Shown here in pieces: positions 23,139 through 34,612 of a stretch of DNA of 64,000 bases. The translations under genes were made by a program, and so were the position numbers. Numbering within the stretch: the first letter of the stretch is position 1; each line of letters starts with the position of its first letter. This DNA comes from Toxoplasma gondii ME49. Its lineage: Eukaryota; Apicomplexa; Conoidasida; Eucoccidiorida; Sarcocystidae. A model generated the notes under the pieces. That model saw only the letters and a list, made by a program, of their open reading frames with translations, had not been told where the DNA came from and searched no databases. The stretch spans positions 1,795,934 to 1,859,933 of the forward strand of contig NC_031467.1 in NCBI RefSeq assembly GCF_000006565.2, read 5' to 3'.

Positions 23139-26100
23139 TCGCCTCCGTCGCGTCAGTCTCCCGGGTGTCTTTGTTTTCTCGCGCTGAAGCATGTCTCCGT
23201 TTCTCCCCTCAGTCTCGTGGTGACGAAGGAGAGAAGCCGCGCAGGCTTCTTCTGCTCGGGCAACTGGAGGTAGCCTCCCTGCGGGCGTTTCGTGCATGCG
23301 CGAAGTGCAGTGTCTGTACGCTTTCGTTTCTCTTCCGAGTCGACCGCGGTACGAGGTTGTGTGCAGACCCAGGCGACTCTTGTCTACCGAACTGCCCAGA
23401 TGTCTCCGCAGAGACCTTCTGTCATCTGTGAATCGCGATTTCGTATTTGGAGCGGAGACTCGAGAGAGAAGCCTTCCCGCGCTGCCTCCGCGGGGCTTGT
23501 TTAGCGCAGGTTTTCTTGCGGCCGTCGAGCCACTCGAAAAGGCACTCCCGGCAGCTGCGGTTGAATTGCGGGGAGCCGTGAGAGAACGACATCTCCTTTC
23601 GACGCGTCTGTCTTTCGTACAGACGCAGACACTGAGAAGGCCTCGCCTCTTGCGACTCGCTCGCCTCCTCGGTCTTGCGCACCAGGAGACAAATCGAGCT
23701 GCGTCCCCACTTGGATCGATGGAGTGTACATTCACCACGAGGGCGAGACGACGCGGGTGAAGCGACCGATCAGGCGCGCCGAACACGGCTGTTGCGCGCT
23801 GCCCACAGTCCGCGTTTTCTGAAATCGGTGCGAAGCAAAAAAGAGGCTTGAGAGGACTGTGAACTTCTAGAGAAGTCTCTGCAGACTGAGAATCCTGACA
23901 CAGAGGAGTTTGAGGTGCTCCACCGACGCCAGACATGGATCGCGTAGACACCTCAAAATGGAACAGAGGGCGTTTCCACGCTCGGGGGCGGTGTCTCGCT
24001 TCCTCGAGAAACGCGCTGGCCCCGGCGTGCAGAGACATGCCCACTCCTCAGAAACGCATTTTCTGACGCTGCGCATAGACAGGCGCCTTTCTAGGTGCAA
24101 GCACATGAAGATAGAGACCAAAGACACACGGTGCCGTCGGAGAAAAAAAGCAGAGGCCTGGACTCGACGAACACACTTTTCTGGGGTTTTGGGAGACTCA
24201 GAATAGCACAGTTTCGCTATATCTGAATGCGTTGTGTAGTTGCTGAGCCGCTGTTTAAAAGTGGTGGATTGCTTTTCCGGTAGCATGAGTTCTCTACAGC
24301 AACGCACTTCAACTTCGCAGCCTCGCTGATCGGGCTCCGATCTTCAGCACCCGCTTTCTGTCGACGAACTCGCGACTCGTAGGTTGCGAGAAACCTCGCT
24401 TCTCGGGGCCGAGGAAGTCACATGCCAACACGATGAGAGAGACCCGAGAATCGAAAACAACTGGCTGTACCTCGTAGCGAGAGTCATGTGCGGTCTCCTC
24501 GACCCTCTGATGTTATCTCCCCTTTCGATTCGAGGGACATCCGCGTTACCGCACGAGATCTTCGAATGAAAAAAAAACGAGGTGCTCAGCTGCTGATTCA
24601 CAAAATTGCTAAGAGTGGCTTCTAACTGCGCAGGGTCAGAGCGGCCCATCTGTGCAGCAAGTTTTGATTGTCTCTCTGCGAGCAAGCGTGGAAAGTGGAC
24701 GTCCACTGAGGGATCTGGCGCGTGTTGTCTAGACAGCTGCGCAGCAGTTTCCCAGGCAGCAACAGAGACTCCGTCTCAGCCACACCGGACGACGGAGTGA
24801 GTGAGGTCGTGCGTCGCCGTTGTTTTCGACATTTCCAGGCCCTTCAAAAGGGGCGCGCGTTTCTCGTTTTCTTCTTGCGTCTCCCTCTCTCGCCCTCCGG
24901 AACTCGCCGCTGACAACCGAGGGGAAGTCGGAGCCGGCGAACAAAGACCTCGAAGATCTGAACCCAAACTCCATTCGCAGTTGACGGAACTCGCCCGAAA
25001 CAGCTCACGAACCGTCCTGCTCAGAGGGGATTCCTCGAAGCAGCGGAGAAACGCAGTTACACCCTCAAGAAGCAAGGCGAGGCGTCCAGTCTCGCAGGCA
25101 ACAGAACAGTTCGCATCGATCCACGCTGTCTGTCATTTCACCAGTTGGACAGCGAGGAGAAGTCGTCGGAGACAGGAATCCAGAGGCGCCCTGAAGTCTC
25201 GCCACACTTCGCCACAAGCGTTTACACACGACGAACTGATGATTTACATGCAGTGCAGAACTCTTTCCCCTCATCCCCTCTCTGGACTTGTGGTGCGTCC
25301 GTCGATCCGTCGACCTGCCTGAAGTGAATACCCGTAAAAAAGAGCTCACACAGACCCTCGGCAACGTCCAACTCCAGGAGCGTCACCAGTTGGATAGACA
25401 GATCTGTAGCAAGTGCACGTCCATCCACAGAACGCAGAACGGTTGTCAATGGACAGCGCCCTGGGTTTTGCATCCAGTTATTTGCCGTCTTGCTCGCTGA
25501 AAATAACTCTAAGTGCAGCGCTTCTGCGGTTCTCTACTCAATTCGAGTTGTGCAACGGATGGACAAGTCGCTGCTCGACCTATTTTCGGTGGAGAACGTG
25601 CTGTGTGTCGACTCGCACTGAGACTCTTGTCGTAATAGCTTTTTCGCTCCCATCTGAAGATGGAGGGTCCCGTACTTGTTTCCCCACGAAGCGACGCGAA
25701 TGGCGGTGCAAAGCAAACCCATAAAGAAGCTCGAAAATCGCGAAAACATTGCCTCTCCAGTCTCTGAACGGGAAGAGGGCGACGGCCGCAGCGTCGGAGT
25801 GTACAGACACCTTGGGCGGTGTGCATCTGCACCGCGCGTCTGGCTACGAGAGAAAACTGGAGTTTCTCAACCATCTAGAGACTTCGAGGAGCCACTAAAG
25901 CAGATTGAGCGTGGACAGGAGAGCAGCGTTGAACGCCTGGCGCGTTTTCGCTTTTTCTCAACGGAAAAAAGACAAACGGCCAGCGGAGAACAGGGAAACA
26001 GATGCCGCCGGCGCATGCGGTCGTCCTGTCCCGTGGCTTTCTCGTCTGGCGGCTCTTGCCTCTTCTCGCTTGTCCGCTTGTCCTCATCAAGACGAGTTTC

Positions 26101-27220
26101 GCGCAAAACAGAAGAGGCGACGACCGCGCATTCAGCTGGAATTTTGGTCCATGGTGGACGCTTTTCCGGTTCTCTCCATCTCTGCAAACGCCTGGGCGTG
26201 GTGCGGAATTTCGTCTTTGCCGCAGACCTCATCTCAAGCTCTTTCTGCGGAGGCTCCGCCGCTTGGCTTTGTTAGCTCCGCTTGCTTTCTTCTTTTCCTT
26301 CCTTCTTGATTCTGTGTTGCCTCAGGCGTCTGCACGGAAGCCAAGAGAAGTCCTTCTTTTGCTTCTTGTCGCTGCCAAGTGGCGAGCACTCGATTCCCTC
26401 TGCGGCCCTGCAAACGGGGCCTTTTTTTGTGCTCCAGACATCCTGCAAGCATGTGCCTGTATTTTTCCTCTAGAAAAAGGAAAAAGTGGAGAGAAGAGTG
26501 GACGTTCAGAAGATTCAAAAGCTCTCTTCTGGCGACGTGATTCTGCAGACACCTCGCCATTACTCTTCACGAGAAAGGAATTGTTATTAAAGAAGAGACA
26601 GGAACTCCAACGACGGTCACCCCCCAAGATGCACAAACAGAAGCGGCCGCGCACATCACCTTTCTCTCTTCTGTTTCTTGGTGCTCTCTGCTTCCTTCCT
26701 CTCTCCTTCCGCGTAACTCGTCAATCTTGCTTCTTCTGATTTCTTTCTCTCTTCTCCGCAGCTTCGTAAGCTGCTTTCTCTTGCGTCTTCTCTCGTTCAA
26801 CGTCTTGCTTAAAGTATTTTTATGTCTCTCTCGATTTTTCCTCGGTCTCTCGGCTCTCCTCTCGAGCCTCTCGCGTGCGAAGCTCCACGCGGCGCTCTTC
26901 CAGGAAGGGACGGGCGCTTCAGCTGAAGACTTCACGACGTCCGCCGATCCTTTCTCGACCCTGTGAGAAGAGTCTCCCCAACGTCTTCGCATTTCTGGAA
27001 GACGGAACGAGACCTGAGAAGCGAGAGCGGACCTGGCCAAGGCCTTCCGTGGAAGATCAGGGGAGAGTCTGCTTGCCTGCTCGACGTCCTTGCTCGCTGT
27101 GGGCGGCGTCGCCGGAGACGGCTGAGATGCGAACTCGCGTCGCGCAGTGGCGAACTTGTCTCCTCAAGAGTTATTTTTTCTGCCATGAATCCGAAGCCGA
27201 CGAGACAGTGAAGACGTTCC
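23139..27220. other. Long intergenic region between RAD23 and VPS54
   Basis: About 4 kb with no coding region I can support. A 245-codon plus-strand frame (26002-26739) and minus-strand frames of 393 codons (22863-24044) and 157 codons (26567-27040) are Arg-, Ser- or Leu-biased by base composition and show no domain or splice support. The region should hold the RAD23 3' end and the VPS54 promoter with its 5' untranslated region. Upstream non-coding or short coding exons of VPS54 cannot be excluded. Confidence 0.45.
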
Positions 27221-30200
27221 ATGCGCGGCGCGATGGCAAACACACCGCGACAGACACTCTTGCCTCGAGTCGAGGAAGAAGAAACGTTCAGCAGCGGCTG
27301 CCTCTCCCCGCACTGGCAAAGAAACCTCTTGCAGGAGCTGCAAAGCGCCCAAAGTATTTCTGCCGTCGTCAATGTGGTATGCGTGACAAAGAGCTTCCAA
27401 ACACATTTACATGTGCATATATACATATATATACATATATATGTTTCATGTTTTTAATCAGAGCAATCTGCCTCCGGTAAAGGCGCGGACGGTCCCCTAT
27501 ACTCTGTACTTTCAACTCTTCTCTCTATCTATATTTATATGTCTTTCTACATACATGTAGATGTAGATATACGTATGCACCCTTTTTACATTTTTGATTC
27601 AAGGTGAGTTGGTAGTTGAGTCTGTGCGTAATTCAGCTGTCGCTTGTGTCTTCCGGCCGACAGAGCGGTGTGGAGAGACGAGCGATGGGAGACGAACTGG
27701 GTGAAGACGCGTCACTGGCTGCGTGTGTTTCAGATGCTCGGAGAGGTTGCGTCAGTGTCAGATTTGGTGAACTGCTCTTGCATGCACCGCGTCCCTTCCA
27801 TTTCGCTTCTCACTCTCGTCGTTCTTCTTCTCGCATGTCGTTCCTTTCGATACCTCGAAAGGTGACAAGGACCGTTGAAACAGGGATTCGAGATAAAGTC
27901 GCTCTCACTCGGGGAGGTCAGTTGTCTTTCATGGATGAGACGGAATTATTATAGACGTACAGGCGCACCGACGCCCGGGGTGCACAACTCTTTGAGGGGG
28001 AATTCTTGACTTTTACAAAATTTCTGTTTTCTGACCGAGTTACTTCGGAAGCAACTTCCTCGACCTCTTGTTGTGCTCCACTCGTTTTTGTCGCATCTCG
28101 ATTGCCTCCTCGTTTCGTTTGCCTTGTCGCTTCTCGAGGTTGAGGGTGCATGCTCGATGTTCTTCTTCTTCGGTGTCTGTCTTGTCTTCGACCTCACCGA
28201 TGCCCAGCGCGGATCGTCTTGCCTGCTGAACAGTCGCGAGCAGTCGTTCGCGCTTCTTTTCTTCCGAGCGACCCTGTTCTTCTAAGCGGTCTCGGTCACC
28301 GTTTTACTGGAACTTCTGTCTCCTCTGCCGCTCTGAAACTGTTTCTCTTTCGTTCTCTTCCGAAATGATTTTTGTTCGGAGTTGGATCTCTCCTCGGAGC
28401 TGTTCCTTTTCTCGGATGGTTTCTCCTTCTCTTTGCAGCCAGGAAGCTTGCAACCGAGCAGTGTGTTCTCGTTTCTCACCGAGAACTCTCGGTTCGCCTC
28501 TCTGGAGGACCCGGTAGACTTTTCGCCTCGACGCGCGTCGGCAGGCGGGACTGCGAAGGAGATTTCCTTCTCCGACTTTGACGGATATTTCGACAGTCTC
28601 AAAGAGGTGAACTTTTGAGCGCGAGAGAAAGCTTTTTTCGAGTCGCGGACAGCGACGGATGACGAACGAACGAAGAGACACAGGAAAGCAAGGGAAAAAG
28701 GAAAAGCGTTCACGACACGAGACGGAGGGGATCAGAGAGAGCAAAGGAAACTCCCGAAAGAAGAAAGAAAATGCAACACAGAGAAAAAAAAAGGAAGCAA
28801 AGGAGATCGTGAACGACAGAGAAGGACCACGAGAAGAGGAGGCGACTGTGACAAACGAGAGAGGAAGACGCAAGGGAGACGGAAAGAAGGCGAGAGAAGA
28901 AAACAAGTTTTTCTTAGGAGCACGAAGAACAGGGGGAGAGAGACGCCGTCGAAAAGAAAGAAGGCTTCAGTCGCCTTGTGTGTCTGCTGCCGTCGCACTT
29001 TTCTCTCTCTCTTTCGCTGTCTGGTCTCTGTCTTCTTTGTCTTTTCTCTCTCTCTTTTCGCTGTCTGGTCTCTGTCTTCTTTGTCTTTTCTCTCTCTCTT
29101 TTCGCTGTCTGGTCTCTGTCTTCTTTGTGCGTCAATTGAGTGGAGGAAAGAGGGTCGCGTGTGCATACGGACAGATCTCGCTTTTTGCTTTTTTTGCTCA
29201 GGAACTGAGTCAGTTCGGAGCCATTTGCGCAGCTGACAGAGAAGCTGCAACAGCAAGACAGGCGGGGGGATCCCTTTCGTTGAGCGCTCGGCGACGCGAA
29301 AATGCAGAGCTTTTAGCCGCCTCGACGCGCCGGATGCAGAGGTCGCGCGTGCGGCTCGGCCCTACAGAGGCTCTGGGAGGTGAGAGAAGTTCTCCCCTGA
29401 GCTGTTCGAACGAGGGTGCAGAGAACGCAGAGTCGCCTCTCGAGGACGGTGAGACAGGGAGCCGTCTCCTCGCAGAGGCCGAAGACGCGCGGAGCGTCGA
29501 AGCGGGTGGAGTCGACGAGGAGGACCTTTTTCTCTGCGACGAAGAAGACGAGCTGGACGCAGCCGACGCCTGCAGTTCGGTCCCGGAGTGTTTTTTCTCG
29601 CCCAACTTCCAGCTTTCGGACTTCCTCGGCTACGACCTGCCTGAGGCCGTGAAGATCCACGACGAGGTGGGGAGCTCAGGCGAGGAAGCACGCGCAGTTT
29701 GGGATGGTTCGCGAGACCAGAGCGGCGGGAGGCAGGGGAGGCAGGGGAGGCAGCAGGCCGTCTCGGCCAAGACGAGGTCGCGGAAAGGAAGAGGGTGGCC
29801 AGGAAGAGAAACGGTGCGCGTCGCATGGCGCGAGAAGGGATAGCGACACGAGAGGGAGCGCCGCAGGGGGATGGAACGCGCTGAGAACGAGAAGAAACCA
29901 AGGCAGGCAGTTGAAAGCAGCGACAGGGACGAGAGAGCAGAAGCTCTGGAAACGCGCGACCCTCGCGAGCCAACTTTCTTGCTTTTCTGCTGCATGCAGC
30001 TTTCCACATGTCTAGATGAAGTGGAGTGCAGCCTCGTGGCTCTGCTTTCGCGGCGCTTCTCCTTCTTCGTCCGTTCGCTCTGGATGTTGACCAGCCTGCA
30101 GACCGAAATCGACGGCGCTCTTCGCACGGTCGCCGCGCTCAGGTGAGAGAAGCTGCAGCGCAGAGAATCGCTCTGTCAAGTTGCTGAAGGTGTACCAGGA

Positions 30201-33200
30201 GACGACCCGCGCGCCTCTCTTGGGACACAGCTGATCAAAGACACGGTGCACCCCAGAAAGACTCTTTAAAATGTCAATCGACTGGGCGAGGGCGCCTCAC
30301 CAGCAAGACCCGACAGACAGTGCCGGAGAAAGAAAACTTACCTTGACTGTAGCACCTCAGACGTAGACTGGAATACTTACGTCGCCCAGTTCTGAGGCTT
30401 TTGTGCAAACTGCCGCTTCCTCCTTTGCTTCTCGCTGAGCGAAGGTGTGGGGGTCTCTGAGCCTTTCATATGGGGACGTACATGCAGACGGGGAGGTCGA
30501 CCCCTGCGTCTCCAAGACGATGTGAAGCGTTTCGCTCGACGACGCTTTCCAGCTCGCGAATGCTGTCGTTGCTTCCCGGTGATGTCCACCGAAATTCACC
30601 TTCGCAGCAAGCACTCGTTGAGAGCGCCTTCGTTTCTTTTTTCGAGAGAACGCCACGGCGGAAAGAGTAGTCAGTTCTGTCGAGGCGCCTGCCTCTGTCG
30701 GCGCCGCGAGCGCCTCTGAGTTTGACTTCTCACAAACGGAGCGCGCGAAAAGGCTGGTTGAGGCGACGAGTGAAACGAAAACAGTTAGTCGAGCATTGCG
30801 TTTCGAACGAGCACGTTCAAATCTCTTTCAACGCCTTTCGTCGAGCCTTTCGTCGATGAGACACATGCGTGGATAGTCGTATAAGACTACACCAACAGGA
30901 GATCCATGCGCTGGCCCCTTCTTCCGGTCTTTTGTTTCTCTGGTTTTTTCGCCTGCTGCTCAGAGGGGAGTTCAAGAAGATGCAGGCGGAGCGCGTCGAG
31001 CTGGGCCTCAAGGTGCTGCGATTGACAAAGTAGGTTCTCTTGTTTTTTCGGACAGAGGGCGGTGTCGGCAGAAGACTCCTTTTCCAGGTTTCATGACACT
31101 CCCTCAGAAGCGGGAGGTCCACGCAGTAGAAGCAGGTGTAGAGACGAAGGTTTGAGAAAGGGAGGACGCGCGGGAGACAACAGACTGTTTCGTTCTCCGT
31201 CGTCGACTGCAAGGCCTCAGTCCACGCGTTTTCTGTGGGTGTGTGTCTTGCGGGCGCCACCCTCCCCGTGTATGAGTTCTTCTTCTCTTTCGCGATTGGG
31301 CTTGAGGCAGCAGACGGAAGCGCATGTTCCGTTCTTCTCTCCTCTCATTCTCGTTGGTTCGGTGGTTCTGAGCTCTGCGCATGCAACGACGGATGGGCGT
31401 CTCTTCCTCTCGGATTCTCCCCTTCTCCTTTGCTTTCGCGCCGCCTGATTTGTGCATGCCTGGATTCTTGCGCTCCCCTTTTCGGGTGAGGAAAAGCGAG
31501 TCTCTCCGCGCTTTTCCCCGCGAGGGATCCTGCCTTCCGGCACTCTGAACCTTCGCACAGAAGCGGCCGAGAAGGAAAGAGCGCTTGAAGGAAAAGGGAT
31601 GTTCATCTGGAAGCGGGCGTCGAAAAACAAATGCACCTCAGGATCGAGAGAGATGCACAGAGAGAGCCTTGGTAGTCCCTTGCTCGGGGTGATCCGACTC
31701 TCTCGAGCCACAAGTTTCAGATCAAGGTCTTTGTTCACAGCTTGTTCTCTTTCGACGAGGCGTCGACTCGCGCGTAGTCTCTTCTTCGTTGCCATCTCAG
31801 GGCCTCGCGCGTCTTCCGATCTTTCTGGCGTCGCGTCTCTGTCGTTTTTTGTCTTTCTGCGCCTTTTCGTCTATCTTTTGCATTCGTTTTTGCAACCTCC
31901 GAAAATAGCTTCGGTTTCCAGAACAGGGACTCCTCGCGATGCTGTCTCATCTGTACTCTGAATCTCTGTTCTTCCGTTTCGCTGTCTTTTTGTCTTTTTT
32001 TTCTGTGGGTCTGCTCTGCTTTCCTCCTTCTGTGTCTTCTTTCGCGGTTCTTGCCTGTCGGTCGGTTTTTCTGCTTTTCTCTCGGTGCTGCGCCGCTAAA
32101 CGCCTTCGTCTCTCACTAACTCGCTGGGTGTTACGCGATACGAAGACGTTTCCATCCTCCGTAGAAAGCGAGCACTGAGGAGACAGTGACCATAATTTGC
32201 ATAGAGACAATGTCTCCTTCGTCGCGCCTCTGCATGCGTTAGCCTTCAACGCTTCCTGTCCGGCTTCTGCAGAGAGCGGCAGGGGCTGTTGGTCTATCTG
32301 CGTCGAATGGAGTTCCTCAGCTACGTTCGGGACTGCATGCAGTCTCTGGAAATTCTTCAGCAGGCGAAGGAGTTCGCGACTTGTCTCAAACTGATTGAGG
32401 CTACGCGCGCGGTGATGACGGAAGAACTCGCGGCTCTCCACGTCGCGCGACCCATTCGCCTTCAGCTCGATGGTGCGACGCAAGGGAAAAATCGAAAACA
32501 TACGAGAGAAATAGAAACACAGAAGAACAAGAGAGAAACGTGAGGTGGGGGAAATGAATTAGAAAGAGGGAGAAAGAGAGAAACATCGAAAAGAAAAGAG
32601 GGGGGAATGGGAGGAGAACAGCAAAAACCAGAACGGCAAAGAGCAAAATAGAAAAAAAAGGAAGAAAAGATAGAAAAACGGAAAAACTAGAAAAAAGGGT
32701 GAAACATCCAAATGAGGGGAATTACTAAGGGAGGAATATAGATAGATGACGGAGGGGGAAGGAGGAGGAACAAATGAGGGAAGACAAAGCAGAGGAAGAA
32801 CAAAGAGAGAGAGAGGGCCAACGAAAAGGAAGAAGGGGAACGAGAAAAAGAAGACAAACCGCGCGCGTCACTAAAGGAAGAGACAACGCACAAGACGAGG
32901 CTGAAATGGCAAACTCTCGAAAAGAGAGTCTCCAGTGCTCGTGAGCCTGAGCCTCTGAATGTTTCTTCGCTGTCCCGCAAGAGCAGAAGCCGGCAGACAA
33001 GCGGACGCACAAGGCTCTCTGCATGCGGTAATGGCTGTGGAGTGTTTGCCGCTGAAAAGTGAAAGTTCACTCTCGAACGCGACGTCTCCTGATACGGTCC
33101 AGCGTATTTCTGTTTCCCCTTTCTTCAGAGCTCCAACATCGCATCACTCGGTCACTCATCGACGACTTCGCTGCTGCTTCCCTAACTGCTGTCTTCCCTC

Positions 33201-33817
33201 CCCACTATGACGCTCAATCTGCAACTCTCGTCTCTGCTCTTCTCAACGTATTAAACTCTCCTTCATTGTTTTCCGCATCGTCTTCTCCACCTTCTTTGTC
33301 TCCTGCTTCTTCTTCGTCTTCTCCCTCTCTACCTTTGTCGTCGCCGCATGCAGTTGGTGCAGCGCGCTTGCTGGAACCATGGATTCGGAAGGTCGCTTCG
33401 ACGGACTCGCTGCTGCACTGGCGGAGTGCGAGCGAGAGACCCGACGCGCGCCAAGAGAGCAGAGGACTTGACGAACGCGAGGTGACTTCTGCTCTCGCCG
33501 TTCTCTACGGCGACTGGGCGCGAGGCTGGACGCTGGGAATTGAAGAAGAAGACGCAAATCCTTTCGACGACAGAGGCGTCTTCACTTGGGAGCAGGCAAG
33601 TCCGCCGTGTCGCCAGGCAATCGAGCGAATGTGCTCTGCACGAAATCTCTGGAAAAAACCTCCGCACCGCTGCCGTCGTGGAACGTGTCACTCGCCAGGC
33701 GTTCAAAGGCCTTGTGTTGTGCGGAGACGCCTTTCAGAGATCCGGACTTCTGCGAGTTTTAGGGGGGTTCTGGAGGCATTTGGAGGTACTCGCGCTCTCC
33801 ACGGATACATGCATACA

Positions 33818-33858
<41 letters not shown>

Positions 33859-34469
33859 TTATATATATATATATTTATATGTATATATATATATGAATAT
33901 GTATATTTATGTATGTGCATGTATCTATTTATACTGAACTCCACATCATTTAACGTTTACCTTTACTTCTTTAAATTCATGCATTCTATGCACAGTTCTG
34001 TATTTACAAATGCAGTAGACCGCTGCAGAGAGTTCTCGAGACATACACAGGAATAAATATAGATGTACGTAGATCTATATAGATACAGACAGATGCAGAG
34101 AGATACCTGGATGTAGGTAGAAAGACATAGAGATGTAGATGGACCTATATAGATAGACTGGATGGATAAATATGATAGACAGGTGGATGGATGTAAGGAA
34201 GATTCACCTCAAGCACATTGCACATTTCCTCGATGCCCTCTGTGCATGGAGTTCCTTCTGCGCAGGCAATGAGAATACCTTCTTCTCCACAGTGCCTAAT
34301 GCAGGTGTCCAGATATCTCTCTAAATGCGCATACATCTTCGCTGCATTTACAGAAGTCCGGAAGGTCTTGCAGCGTTTGTCTCCATGTAGCGCACATGTG
34401 TACTGAAAAGAGCGGCTTCTGACTATCCCTACCTATAAAAATATCACTATGTATAATCCCTAAACTGTA

Positions 34470-34503
<34 letters not shown>

Positions 34504-34575
34504 TCGCTATGTATCTGCACGTATACTATATATATACATGGATGTATATATATATATATACATGGATGTGAAAAA

Positions 34576-34612
<37 letters not shown>

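Noticed and set aside
22863..24044. 393-codon minus-strand open frame over the RAD23 3' end
   Set aside because: Arg/Ser-rich throughout, overlaps the last RAD23 intron and exon and a TA microsatellite, with no domain or splice support. GC-rich antisense sequence readily gives such frames.
26002..26739. 245-codon plus-strand frame with hydrophobic stretches
   Set aside because: Leu/Phe/Arg bias follows pyrimidine-rich DNA. No start context, no domain, and no splice sites linking it to VPS54.
28659..29201. N-terminal extension of the VPS54 exon at 29202 as continuous coding sequence
   Set aside because: The open frame continues upstream but encodes purine-tract Lys/Arg/Glu and then the 44-base pyrimidine repeat. 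A strong TTTTTTGCTCAG acceptor at 29201 and a matching upstream exon ending at 28606 show this is intron.
29860..30260. Arg-rich minus-strand frames over VPS54 exons 3-4
   Set aside because: Antisense shadows of well-supported VPS54 exons.
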